A program made the translations under genes and the position numbers. 64,000 bases of DNA from Hyaloscypha bicolor E (Eukaryota > Ascomycota > Leotiomycetes > Helotiales > Hyaloscyphaceae). The notes beneath the pieces are model-generated. The model searched no databases, was not told the DNA's origin, and was given only the letters and a program-made list of their open reading frames with translations. The stretch covers positions 2,255,762 through 2,319,761 of the forward strand of contig NW_020194667.1 of assembly GCF_002865645.1 (NCBI RefSeq). Direction: 5' to 3'. Below, piece after piece: positions 47,019 to 58,938 of the stretch (positions are counted from its first letter, which is position 1; each line of letters opens with the position of its first letter).

Positions 47019-48391
47019 GGTGTTTGCGTGCCAAGACTTCGAAAGAGAAAATGGACAAGCCGATGTTGAGCAGAAGGGTCCCAAGCCTGACAGGGAGGGG
47101 TTGTAGGGGCAACGGATAAGTTGTTTTCCAAGTAAGCTCGGAGAAATTCTAGTCCGCCTCCTTCACGTTGGCTATCTCCTGACATAAAATTAAGCGTCGT
47201 GCTTGAACTGTGCCTGAGCCGGCCGAAGCAGAAGCGGCGCTGGCATCGTGTGAGAAAGCGTAGTGTTCCGCCCTGTTCGTCGATACGAGCGATCAATCAA
47301 TCAATCTGGCGTCCCGATTACAGCGCCATCCTTAATAATCGCCAAAATTGCGTTTAAAGCGAGTGAGGTATAAAACTCCCCAAACGTGCTCTCCAGCTAC
47401 TTCTATAAATTGTCACTTCTGAATTGCTGAACTACCACCTTACCAAATCCTCTTGAAATTGCATATCCATCTTGGGAGGAATGCCTCCTGTCCGTTCCTC
47501 GCGCCGCGTAAGCGGCAGATTACTACCGTCTATAGTGTGTTTCACGACATGAATTACGCAGCCCCCTTTTTGGCAGGTGCAAACATCCCGTCCGGTTTCG
47601 TTCCTCGGGGACTTTCACATATTTTGCCGCATCATGTCTGCATTTTCAGCTAGCCACAGAAGATAGTTAGAGAGATTGTGAACGTGGCAGTGCCAATGAT
47701 ATAAAAGGTTGGGCTGATGTTATTTGCTCTTTAAGTGACGTTTAGGCGATGCTTTGCGTGGCGTTAGAAAATTGGAGAGACAGCATGCATTGTTTCCACC
47801 TTGAGATCGCCACTTGGACGCGGCTTATGCCAACGATTAAAACGTAGAATTATGGGTTTTCACGGATTAACGTCATAGTGAAGGGTTCTCCAGAGTTCAA
47901 GCTAGTCGTGCTGCCGCTACTCTAGAAGATGAATTGCACGCACGGAACTACATTCCCGGCTTGCATTTCTACTCTCTGTCCTTTGCGCTCCACAATTTCC
48001 ACGTCACCTCTCGTTGTCTCTTCTTTTCCCACAATTAAATATTGGCAGATCCTAAGCAGTGGAGCTGAATAAGATCTTTTGGCCATGAGGCGGGTTTCTT
48101 CTCCAGCCGGAGAGCAGGTCGAATAACCGCAATAATAAATAATTCTACAATCTTTATTGAGTTACTTCAAGATTTCAATTTAGTTTTAATCACAAACAGG
48201 AGTCCCGGGTGATCAAATTACCGGAAGAGGCAATATCGAAAATACTTCACTCCGAGCTATGAGCGTTGGCAGAATAACAACTCTACTCTCTTGGCCGCTC
48301 ACCAAAAAAACACAGGAAGCGTGGCAGAAAAAGTTGAATCGTGTGATTGAGCTCTTGAGATGTGGATTGTTAGTTTGTGAAAGCAACGAAA
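47019..48391. other. Spacer between two minus-strand genes
   Basis: Holds the upstream region of the surface-protein gene (47019 onward) and the 3' flank of the beta-propeller gene. Only short unsupported frames occur. Nothing else recognised. Confidence 0.4.
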
Positions 48392-49351
48392 TCAGTGCGA
48401 AAAGTTGGCCGTGTCAATAGCAACCACCTTCCCACCTTCCACCTCAGTGCCGTTGACAGGAGCAGCCATACCTCCCGAAGTGACAAAGTACAGAACATCA
48501 GCATCCGATGTAGTCCTCCCAAATTCGCAAGCCGTCCCGCCAGCCAAAGTCAGCTTATCAATGCTCCCACCGGCAATAACAACTCCACCAGCAGCTTTTA
48601 CCACACCCAATGTGTTGACGGTATGACATGTCACCCAGGCGTTCCCCTTCCTATCAAAGACAAAGTCATCAACAATGATTTCTCGTTCCAGCACCTCGAC
48701 TGAACCAGAAGTCTTCCCTTCATCATCAATCTTGATCCGACAGAAGAATTGCTGGCCCGTGTTACTCCAGTAAAGATAACCGTCACGGATCTTGACTCCA
48801 TTGACACCCATGGGCATCGATGGTGGAGGCGGGGATTTCATCTCTTCGACATCAATAAGTTTCTCGACTTTTCCATCATTGACGTTGAGCTTCCAAACCA
48901 CCCCGGCATCCGAGTCTGCGATCAAGACCGTCCCGTCTTCTTTGGAGAGCAATTCGAACCCATTCGCAAGTCCGCAACCTGGTAAGTAGGCGATCCTCTT
49001 GACCTTTGGTTTTGAACCTTTATCGAAGCTGGTCAAGTCCACTTCGAAGACCTGGTAGGTATCCGCTCCACTCGACCAGGGTTGAAGAGTGAAGTTGCCG
49101 CCCCCAACATAGAAGACATCCTCCTTGATTTCGATGATGCCAGTCAATGCCGATACTTCGTCGAATTTGTGGACCAGCACCGGCCCGTCTGGATTGGATG
49201 GCTTGATGAGGTAGAGCTCTGGAGTCGTCAAAATAGTAAGCAGGAGATCACCATTAGAGCGGACAGCAATGTTCTCGATCCACGTGGGGAATGGGAATTG
49301 GTGAAGCACTTTGGACGGCAGCGCGGGATCAAGAAAGAGAGGTTCAGCCAT
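48392..49351 (-). CDS. Six-bladed beta-propeller protein (SMP-30/TolB-like)
   Basis: An intronless 319-residue protein when started at ATG 49351 (MAEPLFLDPAL...). The upstream part of the open frame, to 49540, has no family-like sequence. Motifs typical of the fungal branch are FPFPTWIENIAVRSNGDLLL near the N-terminus, LANGFELL, GTVLIADSDAGVVWKL (about mid-protein), MGVNGVKIRDGYLYWSNTGQ and DDFVFDRKGNAWVT, each a propeller blade. It has no signal peptide. Members of this fold include SMP-30/gluconolactonases and, in fungi, catalysts of hetero-Diels-Alder reactions in tropolone-sesquiterpenoid pathways. Neither role can be assigned here, as no biosynthetic neighbours are seen. The reading frame is intact. 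Confidence 0.85.
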   Translation of the reverse strand: MAEPLFLDPALPSKVLHQFPFPTWIENIAVRSNGDLLLTILTTPELYLIKPSNPDGPVLVHKFDEVSALTGIIEIKEDVFYVGGGNFTLQPWSSGADTYQVFEVDLTSFDKGSKPKVKRIAYLPGCGLANGFELLSKEDGTVLIADSDAGVVWKLNVNDGKVEKLIDVEEMKSPPPPSMPMGVNGVKIRDGYLYWSNTGQQFFCRIKIDDEGKTSGSVEVLEREIIVDDFVFDRKGNAWVTCHTVNTLGVVKAAGGVVIAGGSIDKLTLAGGTACEFGRTTSDADVLYFVTSGGMAAPVNGTEVEGGKVVAIDTANFSH

Positions 49352-50259
49352 GATGAAATACAAGAGTGCTTTGAAGCTGATGAGTGGGATTGGAAGGCGG
49401 ACTAATGGGTTGTGAGATGCTGGTACTGCAATGGTAAGGCCGAGGCGTGAGTATGAATTGTTGTGCTGCAACGGTGATCTAACTCCGCTACACCTTGCAT
49501 GGTAGAATCCGAGAATAGCTTCTGGTAAGCCACATTCCATACATGTGACTTATACGAGCCATTCTCGGACTGCATTAAGCCGTGTGTGATATTCATGTCC
49601 CCTCATTCGTTCGCGATGTTCAACAATGCAAGAGTCTCATTGGAACGCCAAATGATGGCTTGGCCAATTGAAGCCCCGCGATCTGGAGCTGCAATGTGAC
49701 ACTGGGATATTAGGAAGTGTGTACGACAATACTTATTGCCGTGAATGGTCCAGGACCGTGAGCCAAGGGTGGTTTTCCGCAAGATAAATCCTTTTCACAG
49801 AGGTAGTGATTTGTAATTAGGGGCTCATCCTGCTGTTTGTTGGGCTTCAAAGGGCAAGCTACTAAAGAGGGTACAAGCGTGCAATTAAATGTAAGGGGCG
49901 GACATCAGGAGGCCGTTGCAGAAGGGGCGCGCGGCGATAGTAAGGTAACGGGGGGGGCTCATTGGCCATGGCCCTAGGCAGGCACCAGCATTCAATGACG
50001 AGGTCTTCAGCCTTGTGGAGATACTAACGAGCTGCATACCTTTCGGGGCAGGAGGAGAGGTGCTGAAGGCAGGACGAAGAACTCCGACTAACCGATGCCC
50101 CGCACCAAAACACGCGAATTCGCATTTCGCCCCGAACTTTAATAATTAATTACTCTACAACCACTTATCCAAATAAAATAATATTAAATTACAGGGTAGA
50201 GTTAATTGAGATCTTGAACTTATATAATTCAGTTTTTTTGTCTAAAGCGTTATAGTAGC
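49352..50259. other. Upstream flank of the propeller gene, then AT-rich edge
   Basis: 49352-50100 has ordinary GC and no gene. GC falls from about 50130. It contains the promoter of the minus-strand propeller gene, with no nameable site. Confidence 0.35.
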
Positions 50260-50800
50260 GTAATTATATATATACTCGTTTTCGCCTATACTACCCCCGA
50301 TATAACTACCTTACTAATTTGGGCAATTACCTCTTGCTATACTACTACCTTTACAGGGCGCCTAGCTTTAATAGGTGCTTTCTGCTTAGTTAATACTACT
50401 AGAGTAGCTTTTTTTGCCTTGGGAGTAATAGAAACTGGCTGCTTCTTTAGTGCTTTCTTGGCGGGCTTATTAGCTAGCTCTAGGTCCTCTACTAATTGCT
50501 TCTAGATAGCCTTAGCCTCCCTATCTGCCGTTTTTTTTTGCCTTCTCCTATTTATTTCTAAGGGTATTCGCAGCCCTTTTAATCTTTCTTTCCAATTTAG
50601 CTTCCTTCTCTGTAATTCTCAGTCTTTCCTTCTCTTCTTAATACTCTCTAGCCTTAATAACCTTTCCAGAAGAATAGTAATTAATTAAGCCCTTATTTGC
50701 CTCGCCAGTAAGATTCAAACGAATGCCCTATCGACCCTTCTTCTTTTAAAACTCGATTACTTTATATAAACCTCGATTTTCGTATTTCATAACAGAGACT
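50260..50800 (-). pseudogene. C-terminal part of a Fot1/pogo-type transposase, RIP-stopped
   Basis: Read on the minus strand from about 50799, one frame gives MKYENRGLYKVIEF*KKKGR*, then GIRLNLTGEANKGLINYYSS, GKVIKAREY*EEKERLRITE and KEAKLERKIKRAANTLRNK*. The pattern of a short (G)KRLNL.GE motif, a YYS/FFSP..V..ARE(Y) motif and a long basic-acidic coiled coil is the usual C-terminus of fungal pogo/DDE1 transposases. Every in-frame stop is TAA or TAG at places where Gln is expected, i.e. CAA/CAG mutated by C-to-T. A single frame change near 50420 leads on to a KATLVVLTKQKAPIKARRP tail. The catalytic part, at higher coordinates, is lost in AT-rich sequence. Confidence 0.65.
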
Positions 50801-52023
50801 CATATGGCGAGGTAAAGTATAATTAAAAAAATCGTCTTAACCTTATTAATTATGGGTTCTTTATTATATATTTAATAAAATCGATGAATCGATTTTGCAG
50901 ACCTTAAAGGGATATAATCCAGATGGTTTTTCAGGTAATACAAGTATAGGGCGAGTAATAGTCTTAATAATAAGATTATTATTAATTAGCTATATCCCTG
51001 ATTTGCAAAATACTAATTAGATATTCTTTTCCGTAAATGCCTTATTTCAAGATCTTTTAAACTTTGGCCAAAAGAAGCTTTTACTTATTTTAATAAGCCC
51101 GCCCGATTTATTTATTATTATATTAAGTTCCCAAGAGTATATAGTTAATAATAGTTAAAAAAGTCCGATATTAAAGAACTAAAGCTAATAAGTTATATAT
51201 AGAAATAAAATTAATAAAATTATACTATATTAATTAGCCTAATTAATAAATACTATATTAATATAACTTAAATATCTATTAATAATAAGAAGACGTTTTT
51301 AAGTTATATATAATAGTTTAATATATTATTTAAATATATTTTAAAGCCAAAATAGCCTAATTATATTATTTAATTATTTATTATACGAAATTATAAAATA
51401 AGCTTTTGAATTAGTTATAACTTTATTAACTTATATACTTATAAGATCTTCCGATTCGCCTTAATATATTAAAAGCAATAGTATTTGTTTTCTAATTATA
51501 GATATATAAGCTAAAATACTAATAAATTTACGGCTTCTGTTTTATTTTAATTTAGAGATTTAATCCGATTCCAGAATAGCTCTAATTATAATTCTTTTTA
51601 AAGATTACTTATATTCTATTAAGAATTCTTTTTTATTAAAGTTATATATATTTTCGGCTATAATTCAATATTTTTTAATTACTATTATAAGCTAATAAAG
51701 CAGATATATATTAATAAATACTTAAATAATATATATATATAAAATAATAATAATAAAATAATAAATTATATTAAAAAACTATTAAAATATTAGAGTATAT
51801 TTAGTACTAATATATAAATTATTAATATTTTATAAATAAAGGCTTTCTAGTCTAATAGAGTAATATTTTATAAATTAGCTAATCTAGTTTTTTCCTAATA
51901 TTCCTCCCTTAATTTCCTCTATAAAGTTTTTAATAATATAACTAGTTAGTAATATTCCTTAATTAATAAGAATATTAATTTAATAAATTAAATACTTCTC
52001 TTATTTAATAGTTAATATCTGAA
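50801..52023. other. AT-rich block, probable body of the pogo-type element
   Basis: Strongly AT-rich with closed frames. Residual GC at 50930-51170. It likely holds the decayed catalytic region of the transposase at 50260-50800, but no motif can be read. Confidence 0.35.
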
Positions 52024-52239
52024 TAGCTATAGCTATTCTATTATACGTTATGTAACCTCGCGTTATATGCGTGACTCGACTAGTAGACTAGTTCCCTTTA
52101 GGCTTAGCAGATTTAGGGATGGTATATTAATACTATAATATTATAATTCTTACTTTTGAAAAACAATAACTTTACTAATCTTATATAAATAGCATTCTAT
52201 AATTACGTAATAGTATTATATATTACTAGTAAACCAATA
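52024..52239. repeat. Solo LTR related to LTR element 2
   Basis: Shares GACTCGACTAGTAGACTAG, CTTTAGGCTTAGCAGATTTA and the end ATTACTAGTAAACCAATA with the LTRs at 14245 and 20733. It keeps more C and G (for example AACCTCGCG, GGGATGG) than either of those. No second LTR is found nearby, so it is probably a recombination product. Confidence 0.7.
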
Positions 52240-52540
52240 GTTAAATATTAGTACTAAAATAATTTCGCTTTCTTTTTTAATTTTATAAAGTAATAAATTT
52301 GTTTAAAGATAATATTATAATTATATTTAAATTTCCTAATTATATTAGTATAATAAATAAATTTCCTTCTTTGAATTATAGCTATTACCTTATTAATATA
52401 ACTTGATTTAATAAATTTAATATATATTTTAGTAATAATATTAAATATATTTTTTATATATTTTAATATAGAATATATTTTAGTACGGAACTTTAATTAT
52501 AGAAGCTCAAAGCGAGATTATAATAATATTAGTAGAAGAA

Positions 52541-53100
52541 CTCACTAGCTAACCATTTATATCTCTTAATTACCTATTTCGAAAAAAATTAATTTTTAAT
52601 TATATCTTTATTATAATTATAAATCCTATTATATGTTAATACTTTATAGTATTCTCGATATCTAAATAGCTATATATTTATTTTAAACTAGTAATATAGC
52701 TAAATTTGCTTATAAAATAATAATTTTATTATTATTACTTTATTATTAAATCTCTTATTTAAGTTTACTAAAAATAAAATACTAAAATTTTATATTTTTT
52801 TTTAAAGTATTAGAAAAATTCTAAAAACTTCCTGAATTATTATATTAAGGTTACTAATTATAAATATTTATTTAAAGTTTCGATTTTATATTATTATTAT
52901 ATTAAAAAGAAATAAATAATTAGGGAATTTAAATAATTAAGAAATGAATTTCTTTATTTTATAAGTAATTCTAGTTATATTATAAAGTTAAAATAAATAT
53001 ATAATTATTAAAATATTAATATATAATAGAATTTATAATTATAATAAAGATATAATTAAAACTCGATTTCTTTAGAATAAGTAATTAGCTAGTAAATTCT
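52541..53100. mobile_element. Foldback element X, copy 1
   Basis: The two ends are long inverted repeats (roughly 190 bases each). ACTAGCTAACCAT...TTTTTAATTATATCTTT at the left is mirrored by ...AAAGATATAATTAAAACTCG...TAATTAGCTAGTA at the right. A second copy is at 54386-54915. It has no frame and is AT-decayed. Confidence 0.6.
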
Positions 53101-54385
53101 TCTAATAATTATCTAAATTATTTTTTAAATAAGAATATAAAAAGTATTAAAATTATTTTTTATAATTTCTTAATAATTATTACCTTAGTTAAAACAGTAA
53201 TAAGCTTAAATTAATAAAAGTATTTAAGGCTTTTTTAAAAAATAAAAGAGCTTTTTAGTTAAAAGTAAATTAATTATATAAATTAATATAAAATAATATT
53301 AATTTACTAATTATATTTCTAAATCTTATTAAAATAGCCTAAGCTTCTAAAAAAAAAATTAAGAAAATATCTGAGGCCTTTTTTAAATAAAAGAACTTCT
53401 TAATTAAAACCGAATTAATTATATAATTTAATATAAGGTATTTTTGATTTTTGATTTTAGTATAAAATAATATTAATTTACTAATTATAATTTCAAATCT
53501 TATTAAAATAATACAAGTTTTTAAAGAAAGTAAAAAAACGCTTATATAATTTATTTAAGTTTTATAATATTATATCTAGAAATATAATTTAAAAGTTATT
53601 TAAAAAAAAAAGATTAAAAGAATACGAAAATTGAAAATCGAAAAGAATTGAGAAGTTAAGCTTAGTAAAACTTAATATACAAAACTAGAAAATTGTATTT
53701 TTGCCCGATTTCAAATAATTTAATAATTATAAGTCTAGAATAAAATTATAATAGCTTAAATTAATTATATTAATACCTTTATTTATTTTAATTAAATTTA
53801 TAAAGTTCTATTAATAAATAATAATATAATTAATATAATTAATATTATAAATATAATATTTTTAATTCTTTTTATTATAAGACCGGATTTCTAGACTTGA
53901 AAAGCAAGATAAAATAGCTTAATTCCGAGAATTCTAAATTAAAGAAAGAAGCTCTTAAGTATAAAAGCTTTAGTATTATAAATACTAGCCTAGCTATATA
54001 TATTATTATAGTTATATAATACTAAATTTGCTAGTAAAGTAGTAAAGTATAATACTATAATAGGAATTTAATTATTATACGAATTTCGGACTATATATAG
54101 ATATTAGATATATAAGTAAAGATAAAGAAAATAGGAAGCTAAATAAATAGAAGTAATAATTTTAAGACTCTTAATACTAGTAATAAAATAATATAAATAG
54201 TTAAAAATAAGGAATTCTAAAGATTAATATATTAGGAAAGCTAATTATATAACTTCCTAAACTAGTATTAGTATATCTAAAAAGTAAGATATATAATAGT
54301 AGTTATAAAATAAAAGAGAAAAATCTCTATTATAATACTTTTTATATTTATATTTAAAAATTTTTAAATAATTATTAGAAAAATA
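53101..54385. other. AT-rich block with a tandem duplication and a dispersed repeat
   Basis: Two diverged copies of about 105-140 bases lie in tandem at 53233-53340 and 53376-53515 (shared AAAATAATATTAATTTACTA, TTAATTATATAAATTAATAT). Bases 53916-53980 repeat the segment at 2636-2694. No gene. Confidence 0.5.
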
Positions 54386-54915
54386 TATTAGCTAATTACT
54401 TATATTTTCTAATTATTTATTTTAAAAAAATCGATTTTTAATTATATTTTTATTATAATTATAAATATTATTATATATTAATATTTTATAATATTTTTAA
54501 TATTCTAATAATTATATATTTATTTTAATCTTATAATATTATTAGAATTATTTATAAGATAAAAAATTCATTTTAATTACCTAAATTCCTTATTTCTTTT
54601 TATTATAATAATAATATAAAACTAAAATTTTAAATAAATTTTCGTAATTAATAATCTTAATATAATAATTCAGGAAGTTTTTAATATTTTAATAATAAAT
54701 ATTACTAATAAGGCTTTAGTAAGGCTTTAGTAAGTTTTAAAAATAAGCTAAAATTATAAAATTATAATCTTATAAGTAATTTTAGTTATATTACTAGTTT
54801 AAAATAAATATATAGCCATTAGAATATTGAAAATACTATAAAGTATTAATATATAATAGGATTTGCAATTATAATAAAAGTATAATTAAAAATCGATTTT
54901 TTAGAGATAGGTAGT
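54386..54915. mobile_element. Foldback element X, copy 2
   Basis: Same inverted-repeat architecture as 52541-53100: TTAGCTAATTACTTAT...AATCGATTTTTAATTAT at the left, and the mirrored AATTAAAAATCGATTTTTTAG...TAGGTAGTTAGG at the right. It ends about 15 bases before the next element. Confidence 0.6.
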
Positions 54916-54930
54916 TAGGAGGTATAAAGG

Positions 54931-55362
54931 CAATAGTATAAAGTATCGGGAATACAAGGCATTAGGAGACTTTCAGGCTCTCTAGTATACAGATCAAGGT
55001 AGCAAACTCACTATAAGGTCCTATATTTCCAGGCCCTTTCCCTAAAAGCATATTTACGCCTTTAATAAGGGCTACTATACCTTTTCAGGGCTTCTTCCCT
55101 GTACTTATAAGGGAGCCTTCGCTAAAGGGGCCTATAATAGTTGCTTGTTTAGTATCCGAGCGCTATAGTTACTCTACTAATAGCGCTATAACCCTAGAAG
55201 ATCTACTTACCCTATGCGAATGTCTTATAGCGCCTCTTTACGTAGATTTAGGGAGTACTATCTAGAGTTATAGGGGCTTATAGCGAGCTTTTGCCCTAAA
55301 TTCACACCCTGTAGAGCGCTGAGGGTCAAAATGCCCTGTATTCCCGATACTTTATGCCGTTG
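54931..55362. mobile_element. 432-base TIR element with asymmetric decay
   Basis: Inverted ends of about 33 bases: the left reads CAATAGTATAAAGTATCGGG and the right, reverse complemented, CAACGGCATAAAGTATCGGG. The differences are all C/T or G/A, with the left arm the mutated one. The interior has near-normal GC. It has no coding frame, and a target duplication could not be fixed. Confidence 0.7.
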
Positions 55363-55696
55363 TCTTCGTATGGGCGGTTGGCCTGTGGATTCTTCTACTA
55401 ATATCGCTGTAGATCTTCATGAAAAGGTTACCTCGACTTCAAAACAACGAGTAAGTCTTGTGTATGGTCCTCGATGAAAGTGCCCCAATGGCAAGTATTC
55501 GTTTTTGCCAGTGGATCATAGGACGCGGGCGTCTTTCAGCCCCGTTGAATCATTCCTGGCTCACTCCGAGGCTTGTGTACCCTCACTGAACATGTGGTCC
55601 TCCGAGCTCCCTTTCTCTTCAAATATTTCCACATTGACAATTGTTCGCCAAGCAAAATCACCACACAGGTTCTCTGCCAAAGACTCACCCCTCTCT

Positions 55697-57133
55697 ATGC
55701 CTCCCACCGATGGTACTACACCCATCGGTGACCCTTTCGATCCGACACTCTGCAACAACATCTCCCGCGGCAGCGCAGCATTCATCCTCGTCGCTCTTGC
55801 CCTTGGCGCACTTACCCAACCTCCTGGTTCCCTCCTTATTTCTCCATCAGTAAGACACCTGCGAATATGGCGCCTCTCACCCTTTCTCTGCGGTCCCGAG
55901 GGCTTGACTATTCTCTGCTCTCTCGTCCAGGCCCCGTTCGCTCACATGTCCCAACGGAAACGAGCATTCGACATCATGGCAAAGCGCACAACAACTACAG
56001 ATGGTGACACGAGATCTCTGGTGGAAATTTCGCAGAGGCCAAAGCTGGAGTTGATACTTCCGATGATGTTGCAGATTGGAAAGGTGTTCTTTTTGCGAGC
56101 CTCGAGGTTTACAACCGCGATGGCTATCCTATATTGGATAGATGGGGCTGTGGTGGAGTACTGCCACTGTTAGGTCTATTTCGCACCTGTTACCAACGAA
56201 AAATCTAGGTGCAGACAGACAGGACAAGTAATAGATACTGGCGATTCGATCTGTGCACGGGATTTGGATACCTAGGAGATGCCCCAGGAATCTCGACATG
56301 TTTGCAAATTATGAGACGCCCAGGCCATGGCCGCTGATCATTTGGGCATTAGCAGTCCTCCTGCTGGAGCCATTCCCCGCATTGCCTCCCTATGTTTTTC
56401 CCTCCATCGCGTTAGCTTCTTTCTCTCTTGCCGCTTTTCCCTTCTTCCTTGGACTCGTCGGTGGGCGCTCTCTGATCTGCACCATTTCATGACAGTTAGA
56501 TGGGCAGTGTTTACTGCTTTTCCTAGTCCGTTTTCATTTGGGCTCCTGCTGGTCTATTTTAAGTTTGTGTACAAAGAGGCCGGCACCTACCAGCCTGCAT
56601 GGTTAGATTGGTTTGGGTAGTGACTTATCGTTCGTATTATGGGTTCAAATATCACAGCTGTCAGGCTTTGGGGGTACAGCGGTGATGCTTCCATTTCTGT
56701 ATGGAGGGAGAATTTGGCACTCTAGGAGCAGAACCCTTAAACAGTCACTCAATCTAGGCTCACTGTCCCCCCCCCCCCCCAAGACGACCTTCTATGCAGA
56801 ACCAGATTCTTGCCCGAGCTTCTTCTTAATCCTTTCCTTCGCCATATTTCAACGCCTTCCCCGATTTGTCAAAGCGCCTGAAGAACGGGCACTCTCGTTG
56901 ACTCTTGTGCCAACATTTCTTGGGACCACCTGGGCATGTGGGATTGCAACAACCTCCTAACATGCATTCTGACTTCTGACTTCAGCGCCTTTCTGTTCTT
57001 CCTCCGAGTTCGTTTGAAACTCGGTTGGTTCTTGGGCGGCTCTTTGGGTGTCTCCATCCAGGGTCTGGCCTTGCGCGTGGTGCATGAAGGGGATATGATG
57101 TTTAGTAACTTCGATGCAACTTGGAGATTGTGA
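55697..57133 (+). pseudogene. Multi-pass membrane protein gene, frameshifted
   Basis: The first part is a clean frame from ATG 55697 (MPPTDGTTPIGDPFDPTLC, then a hydrophobic SAAFILVALALGALTQPPGS and IRHLRIW-like segments) to TAG 56171-56173. Downstream, hydrophobic coding segments continue in changing frames: 56280-56492 (PRPWPLIIWALAVLLLEPFP, FSLAAFPFFLGLVGG), 56489-56620 (TVRWAVFTAFPSPFSFGLLL, ...PAWLDWFG), 56614-56960 (SDLSFVLWVQ..., LVPTFLGTTWACG) and 56987-57133 (FLFFLRVRLKLGWFLGGSLG). The junction near 56618 needs one base removed (GGG to GG) and the one near 56490 needs a length change; no intron fits either. A C14 run sits at 56767-56780. I take it for a decayed member of an unnamed family of fungal integral membrane proteins. 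Sequencing error is an alternative for single-base shifts. Confidence 0.6.
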
Positions 57134-57621
57134 AGACTCTTCTGGGCGTGGAACTCTATTCAAATATTCCCCCTTTAGGCACATAGCGTTGAATGTTCTC
57201 AAGACCATAAGTAATCTTCCAGTCACCATTCTGCGTATTAGAAGAGGCAGCCTAAGCAATTTTACCCCATATGATAAACACCGGCTCATTGTTTCCTCCC
57301 ATATTCACATCACTGAGGCATCTAAGCTTTACGGCAGCCACGATTCGTCAAAGATATCCAAGCAAATGCCACAGTTACACAAGCGGGCCACTCTACCTTC
57401 TAAGCGAATACGAGACTCCTGCGCCTTCACTGCAAATCCACTTTGATGCCCCACAGTTCAGTGTAGTTACACAGAACTTCCCCACTTGAACCCTCGAGCT
57501 TTCTCCAAATTCTCTGGCCACGTCTCATTATCTCACATCTTAACTAGGCCTGAATCTGAATACGTTCTTTCTGACTGAAGAAGCAACGAAACAAAAATAA
57601 TCGAGAACCAAATCGCTCGAA
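57134..57621. other. Spacer
   Basis: Normal GC, short frames only. A candidate TATA-like or other core element before 57622 cannot be named. Confidence 0.3.
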
Positions 57622-57866
57622 ATGAAGGTCTTGATCCTTACGTTGTTTCTCCTGGGCTGCAGCTCAGCAATCCCGATCACTAGCCCCGATAGTAATGGTG
57701 GAACCCATCTTGGAGCGGATGTTGCGCATTTGGACGGTATTTCGTGGGCTTTCTTTTGTTCATTTTATGATAATGTCTTCGTAAGTAAGTCAATTTCTAA
57801 CATTCAATCACTAATCGGTGGCTTTAGCTGAGCCGGATGCTACTGCTATTGAATACGGTCTCTTGA
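57622..57866 (+). CDS. Candidate small secreted protein
   Basis: ATG 57622 starts a strong signal-peptide-like sequence (MKVLILTLFLLGCSSAIP) followed by about 35 residues (SPDSNGGTHLGADVAHLDG...). A good donor GTAAGT at 57781 pairs with TTTAG at 57827, a 47-base intron with CTAAC inside. Exon 2 (57828-57866) adds 12 residues, LSRMLLLLNTVS, and stops, giving 65 residues. Without splicing the frame ends at 57831. No Cys pattern or family is recognised. The hydrophobic end is odd for a secreted effector, and it may be the surviving first exon of a broken gene. Confidence 0.4.
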
Positions 57867-58930
57867 GATGAGGAGTATGAGAAGCTCCGAGCACAGCAGA
57901 GTGCTGCACTGATTTCCTAAAATGGAAGAATGGAATGGAAAGCTTTACGGGTGTGGGTAGGTCACAAAGGGTGGTTCTACTAGAATAGCGTAAGCACAAA
58001 CACTTTGAGCGCTCAGATTTGAACTTGCAATAGTACTGATATTCCCCCCTTTAAGTTTGAATGATGACCTTCCACAAGTTCACGACTACCACTGTACTAG
58101 AATATCCTTATACTCGCACTTCGATTATTTAATGCCTTCCATTTCTCCAATATCCCCTTCAAAGGTTCATTCTAGAACAAACAATTCACCTCAGAAACCC
58201 ACAGACACTGATACCACCAAAAACAAAAGCCAACTAGCTAAACATATCTTTCTAAACCCCCCTACGGAATTCCCAACATGCCAGGTATGGCGCAGTGCCC
58301 AACTTGATGTTACTATGGGGGGATCTAGGCCGAAGAAAGTTCTGTCCGCGGTGCCAAACTCCCCTCGGCCTGCCATTCCAACTTAATGACCTAGCCCCGC
58401 TGTCCAGGATTGGATGGATCGTATCAACGGAGGGTATAACTTGAGACAGAGACTACGTTCGCAGTTTCCATACTATCATGACTATCGATGATTGGCAAAG
58501 ATGGCCATGTCTAGGGAATGGGACTGGATCTCTGGGGTTCGAGGCCTTTGGTCAGGAGTTAGATAGAGAATATGTACGAGACAAAATCTTTATCTAGTGA
58601 TTAATATGTGAAAGCCCTGTGGCCTAAATATAGACTCAAACTGTGCGTTTGAAAGCCAGTCTGTGATATATATTCACGTGTCAGGGAGGCAACAACCGGC
58701 TTATTCAGCACCCTGGACATTGTAATGTTGTCTCTAGTCATACATCGATGCAATGCCTTCTCGTTCCCAAATATCATTTAGTTCGCAAATTCTGTGGATC
58801 ATGGTTCACTAGTTCCACATTAGTTCTGACTTCTAAGTATAGAGGAGAAGCCGTGAACTATGAAGGTTGTGACGTGGCTCATTTGAGTGAGAATGTTCTC
58901 ACCATGAAGGAAATGAAGTTCTCTCGTGCA
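57867..58930. other. Spacer
   Basis: Normal GC with short frames on both strands (for example 58057-58386) lacking family features. Nothing supported. Confidence 0.35.
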
Positions 58931-58938
58931 GGAAAAAT

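Noticed and set aside
48377..49405. Plus-strand frames over the propeller gene
   Set aside because: Antisense shadows of the minus-strand gene, whose protein has clear family motifs.
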